Below the pieces are notes generated by a model. That model was given only the letters and a program-made list of their open reading frames with translations. It made no database searches and was not told the origin of the DNA. The position numbers were made by a program, and so were the translations under genes. This document shows, piece by piece, positions 60,439 to 64,000 of a stretch of DNA of 64,000 nt. Each line of letters opens with the position of its first letter. Within the stretch, counting starts at the first letter, position 1. This DNA is from Candidatus Fredericiella danica (lineage in GTDB: Bacteria; Chloroflexota; Anaerolineae; Caldilineales; Caldilineaceae): the NCBI GenBank assembly GCA_016713335.1, contig JADJPH010000024.1:1-64000 (forward strand), given 5' to 3'.

Positions 60439-61829
60439 ATGACCGCAACCCTGATCGAACATGCCGATGTACTCATCACGATGGACGTGGCGCGCCGCGA
60501 AATCAAGGATGGCGCCCTGCTGATCCAGGACAACGCGATCGCCTGGGTTGGTCCTTCCGCCGAGATTCCAAGACCGGATCCCAGCGATCCCTACACGGTG
60601 ATCAACGCCCGGGGCAAGATCGTCCTGCCCGGCTTCGTCAACACACACCACCACTTCTACCAGACACTCACGCGGGTCATCCCTGCCGCCCAGGACGTGG
60701 TGCTCTTCGACTGGTTGAAGACGCTTTACCCGATCTGGGCGGAACTGACGCCGGACGATGTCTTTGTCAGCACGCAGTTGGCGCTCACCGAACTCCTGCT
60801 GTCTGGATGCACGACCTCCAGCGATCACCATTACCTCTGGCCAAACGGCAGCCGGCTCGACGACCAGTTTGCCGCCGCGGAGACGGTCGGTTCCCGGTTC
60901 CATGGCGCGCGCGGCAGTATGAGCCTGGGTGAGAGTAAGGGCGGGTTGCCGCCCGATCGCGTCACGGACAGCGAAGAGAACATTCTCCGTGACTCACGGC
61001 GCGTCGTGGAGACCTACCACGACCCCAGGCGCTTTGCGATGCGCCGCGTCTTGCTCGCCCCCTGCAGCCCCTTCAGCGTCACTCCCGACCTCATGCGTGA
61101 AAGCGTGGTCCTTGCCCGTAGCTTTGGACAGGAGATGGACGTGCATCTGCACACCCATCTGGCCGAAACCAGGGACGAAGAAGCGTTCTGCCTCGAACGC
61201 TTCGGCTATCGCCCTGGTGACTATGCCGAACAGCTTGGATGGGTTGGCAAAGACGTTTGGCACGCCCACTGCGTGCACCTGAATCAGGCCGAGATTGATC
61301 TTTTTGCGCGGACCAAGACCGGCGTCGCACATTGCCCGACCAGCAACATGCGGCTGGCCAGCGGCATCGCCCCAGTGCGTTCCATGCGCGACGCGGGCGT
61401 GCCGGTGGGGCTTGGCGTCGACGGCAGTGCTCCAATGACGGCAGCCACCTGCTCAACGAAGCGCGCCAATGCCTGCTGCTGCAGCGGGTGATGGGCAACC
61501 CACGCGCCATGACCGCGCGTGAGGTGCTGGAGATCGCAACGTTGGGCGGGGCCGCAGTGCTGGGCCGCGACGATATCGGCGCTTTGGCGCCGGGGATGGC
61601 AGCCGATCTGATCGCATTCGACCTGGGCACCCTGTGGCATTCCGGTGGCGCCGTCCACGATCCACTTGCGGCGCTCGTCTTCTGCCAACCGGTGCAGGTG
61701 TCGCTGGCGATTGTCAACGGCCGCGTGCTGGTTCAAGACGGGATGCCGCGCCACCTTGATCTGCCGGCCATGGTTGCACGGCACAACAAGGCGGCGCTCG
61801 CCCTGTTGGCGCGCGCTGGACGGCTCTGA
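60439..61829 (+). CDS. 8-oxoguanine deaminase-like amidohydrolase (frameshifted)
   Basis: About 463 residues in the amidohydrolase superfamily. Metal ligands and motifs: GFVNTHHHFYQTLTR (HxH), HLHTHLAETRDEE, WHAHCVHLN and GLGVDGSA..SNDG (Asp). GARGSMSLGESKGGLPPD is characteristic of 8-oxoguanine deaminases and related AtzB-like enzymes. It would convert 8-oxoguanine to urate in the cytoplasm, salvaging or clearing oxidised base. The frame breaks near 61435 (VDGSA / SNDGSHLLNEARQ). Isocytosine or other aminopyrimidine/triazine deamination is an alternative. Confidence 0.87.
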
Positions 61830-62031
61830 TCGAGCATGGTTGGGCACCATTCGCCACTCCCGGCGTTGGTGTCCGTAAGCCAACTTTCCATTTGTTGGGG
61901 TGCGCATCGAATGTTAAGATGCAGTTGTTTACGGTACGTCGTAACCTGCTCACGACAACTGTTTGGTCCTGGAAGCGTCTGGAGGCCAGTGGGCAGCGTT
62001 GGCTACCGTCAAAACAAGGGAGAAACCACAG

Positions 62032-63081
62032 ATGGCAGTCAGCGCTGAAGCGCGAACCAAGATTCCGCCTGAATATGATGGGTGGAAGAGCATTGTTGCC
62101 AAGTACACAAAAGCGGATCCGCGCAAGGCGACATGGCAGTTGATCACGTCGTTTGGTGGTCTCTTTCTGATGTGGATCCTGATGTACTGGAGCCTGAGCG
62201 TCGGCTATTGGCTGACGCTGCTGCTGTCGATTCCGGCGGCCGGCTTCGTGGTCCGCATCTTTATTATCCAGCATGATTGCGGACACGGTTCCTTTTTGGC
62301 TCTAAGAAGGCAAATGACATGACCGGCACCGTGTGCTCGGTCTTCACCTTTGTCGCCTACAAATATTGGCGCAAGTCGCATGCTATCCACCACGCCACCC
62401 ATGCCGAACTGGAAGAGCGCGGCACCGGCGACGTATGGACGATGACCGTCGATGAATATCTTACGGCGCCAAAATGGAAGAAGATCGCCTATCGGGTTTT
62501 CCGCAACCCCTGGTTCCTTTTTACCGTTGCCCCAACGGTCAATTTCTTGATTCTAGAGCGTTTCCCGCTCTCAGCCGAGAAAGACTGGCACAATGGGGAA
62601 AAGGCGTCGGTCTGGTGGACCAATCTTGCGTTGCTCGTGATCTACGGCGGTATCGCCCTGCTGATCGGCTTCTGGAACATGCTTGCCATCACGGTGCCGA
62701 TCATGATCATTTCCAGTTCGCTCGGTGTGTGGATGTTCTACGTGCAACATCAATACGAGCGCACCTATTGGGAGCATACGCCCGAATGGAACTACACGCT
62801 GGCGGCTATGCGCGGCAGTTCATACTACCGCCTGCCGCGGGTGATGCAGTGGTTCACGGGGAACATCGGCTTCCACCACATTCATCATTTGAGCCCGCGC
62901 ATCCCGAACTACAACCTCGAACGCTGCCACAAAGAGAATGAACTGATGCAGCGCCGTTGTCCTCGATATCCGATCCAGCCTGAAAACGGCCAGGTACTCG
63001 CTCTAGGACGAGGGCAAGCGGCAATTGGTCACCTTCCGCGAGGCCACACAGAAGCAAACCGCGGCGGCGCCCGCAAGTTAG
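62032..63081 (+). CDS. Membrane fatty-acid desaturase (frameshifted)
   Basis: About 350 residues from MAVSAEARTKIPPEYDGW (SD ggga). Four membrane helices and the three histidine boxes of di-iron desaturases: QHDCGHGSFF (HxxxH type), KSHAIHHATH (HxxHH) and GFHHIHHLSPRIPNYNLERCH (HxxHH). The last box with PNYNL is typical of DesA-like omega-6/delta-12 acyl-lipid desaturases. It would introduce a double bond into membrane acyl chains. Frames break near 62300 and near 62950, and again near 63005; the restored end reads LVTFREATQKQTAAAPAS. A terminator follows. Confidence 0.9.
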
Positions 63082-63100
63082 CCTCAGCCTGCCACATCAG

Positions 63101-63150
63101 GCCCAGCTAGATCGCGTTGCCGCGCGGTGTAGCTGGGCTTTTCTTTTTGG
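63101..63150 (+). terminator. Terminator of the desaturase gene
   Basis: A 9-bp outer stem, gcccagcta (63101-63109) and tagctgggc (63130-63138), with an inner GC-rich helix, followed by ttttcttttt. A short piece of the cgccaag/gcaaag repeat family (tttgcgtctttgcagctttgc) follows up to 63190. Confidence 0.8.
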
Positions 63151-63204
63151 ACGCGCTCAGCGCTTTCCTTTGCGTCTTTGCAGCTTTGCCTTCATACTCA
63201 ACCC

Positions 63205-64000
63205 ATGAACGCGCGCGAACTCGACATCATTGTCACCCACGAAAGAACGGACTTCGACGCCATTGCCTCGCTGCTCGGCGCCTCTCTCGTCTTCGCTGAT
63301 GCCGTGCCTGTGTTGCCGCGGCAGATGAACCGCAACGTCCGCGATTTCCTGGCACTCTACAAGAATCACTTCCGGTTTGTGCCGGCGGATGATTTGCCGC
63401 GTGGCCGGGTGCGGCGCGTGATCATCGTCGATTCGCGTGTCGCCAACTCTCCCAAAGGCACGCAGCCTGACACTGAATATGTCATCATCGACCACCACAC
63501 CGCGTTGGCTGACGACGAGCGGGTGGCTGAATTGCGGCGCGGCCTGCCCAACGCCCGTGAGCTCTGGTGCGGCGCCACCGGCGCCAACACGACGCTGCTG
63601 GTCGAAAAGTTGATTGAACATGGCATCATTGTTTCGCCGGTGGAAGCGACGTTGCTGGCGCTCGGCATTTATGAAGACACTGGCAACCTGACCTACGCTT
63701 CGACCACCAGCCGGGATGCAGCCGCATTGGCATGGCTGTTGGACCCTGCGCGCGGGGTCAACCTGCGCGAGGTGAACGAGTTCCTCCATCATCCTATCTC
63801 GGAGGAACAGCGAACCCTGCTCCAGACGCTGATGGAAAATTGCGAGTTCCTGGAGATCGCCGGCCACCAGGTGATCATCACGACCGCCACCGCACCGGGA
63901 TTCCTGGACGAACTGAGCACACTCGCGGCACGGCTGTGCGACTTCCATGAGCCAGATGCGATCTTTATCGTCATTGATCTGGGCGAGATGATTCAGGTCG
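63205..64000 (+). CDS. DHH family phosphoesterase, N-terminal part (runs off the window)
   Basis: 265 residues are visible from MNARELDIIVTHERTDFDAIASLLGA at 63205. No stop is reached before 64000, and longer antisense frames cover the same bases. DHH-domain motifs are TDFDAIAS, VIIVDSRVAN, YVIIDHHTALAD (the DHH triad), CGATGANTTLLVEKL and LGIYEDTGNLTY. A second domain begins about residue 220 (GHQVIITTATAPGF). In Chloroflexota and Aquificota such a domain often precedes CBS domains and a tRNA nucleotidyltransferase; whether that is so here cannot be seen. Confidence 0.88.
   Translation, partial: MNARELDIIVTHERTDFDAIASLLGASLVFADAVPVLPRQMNRNVRDFLALYKNHFRFVPADDLPRGRVRRVIIVDSRVANSPKGTQPDTEYVIIDHHTALADDERVAELRRGLPNARELWCGATGANTTLLVEKLIEHGIIVSPVEATLLALGIYEDTGNLTYASTTSRDAAALAWLLDPARGVNLREVNEFLHHPISEEQRTLLQTLMENCEFLEIAGHQVIITTATAPGFLDELSTLAARLCDFHEPDAIFIVIDLGEMIQV

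Overview
The window looks like a chromosomal segment of a Chloroflexota bacterium, probably Caldilineae- or Anaerolineae-like. This is inferred from gene content and style: large 'PTPS-related' multipass proteins, secreted proteins ending in a YLPxxxR-type tail, amylosucrase, high GC, and intergenic low-complexity repeats. No 16S rRNA is present to test it. At least 25 reading-frame breaks occur, many at homopolymers and many in housekeeping genes (purH, trmD, rnhB, rnhA, miaA). I read these as assembly or sequencing indels and annotate whole genes across them, not as a genome full of pseudogenes.

Layout. 1-970: repeats and three minus-strand tRNAs (Met/CAU, Gly, Pro). 970-6500: a TPR/beta-propeller membrane-anchored protein, an M20 amidohydrolase-rbsD pair with a 20-bp tandem repeat in its leader, and an aminotransferase. 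6564-8009: tRNA-Pro and a secreted SUMF1-fold protein. 7984-19860: a minus-strand operon-like run greA - lysS - four very large membrane proteins whose genes overlap or nearly touch and which share C-terminal beta-sandwich modules. The greA leader carries two intrinsic-terminator-like hairpins. 19914-22659: a methyltransferase-amylosucrase pair.

22923-33812: a sugar uptake and catabolism region on the minus strand (GntR regulator, two Gfo/Idh oxidoreductases, TIM-barrel isomerase, ROK kinase, DeoC aldolase, ribose-type ABC transporter). A consensus promoter and a palindrome that could be the GntR operator lie upstream of the regulator. 33885-35641: a promoter, a ZTP (pfl) riboswitch with a terminator, and purH on the plus strand. 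35900-42511: two unknown small proteins, rnhA-M23 peptidase (minus), and the housekeeping run trmD - rplS - rnhB - yraN - miaA (plus).

42677-58451: an exported-protein region: a roughly 1,700-residue subtilase/vWA protein with the same module at both ends, an RlmL-type methyltransferase, an FG-GAP protein, ClpB, and a beta-helix/LamG protein. 58507-64000: YccF, a decayed EamA transporter remnant, a GNAT acetyltransferase, an 8-oxoguanine-deaminase-like hydrolase, a fatty-acid desaturase, and the start of a DHH phosphoesterase that runs off the window.

The most interesting elements are the tetracistron with shared beta-sandwich modules, the duplicated end-module of the subtilase, the greA leader, and the dispersed self-complementary intergenic repeats.
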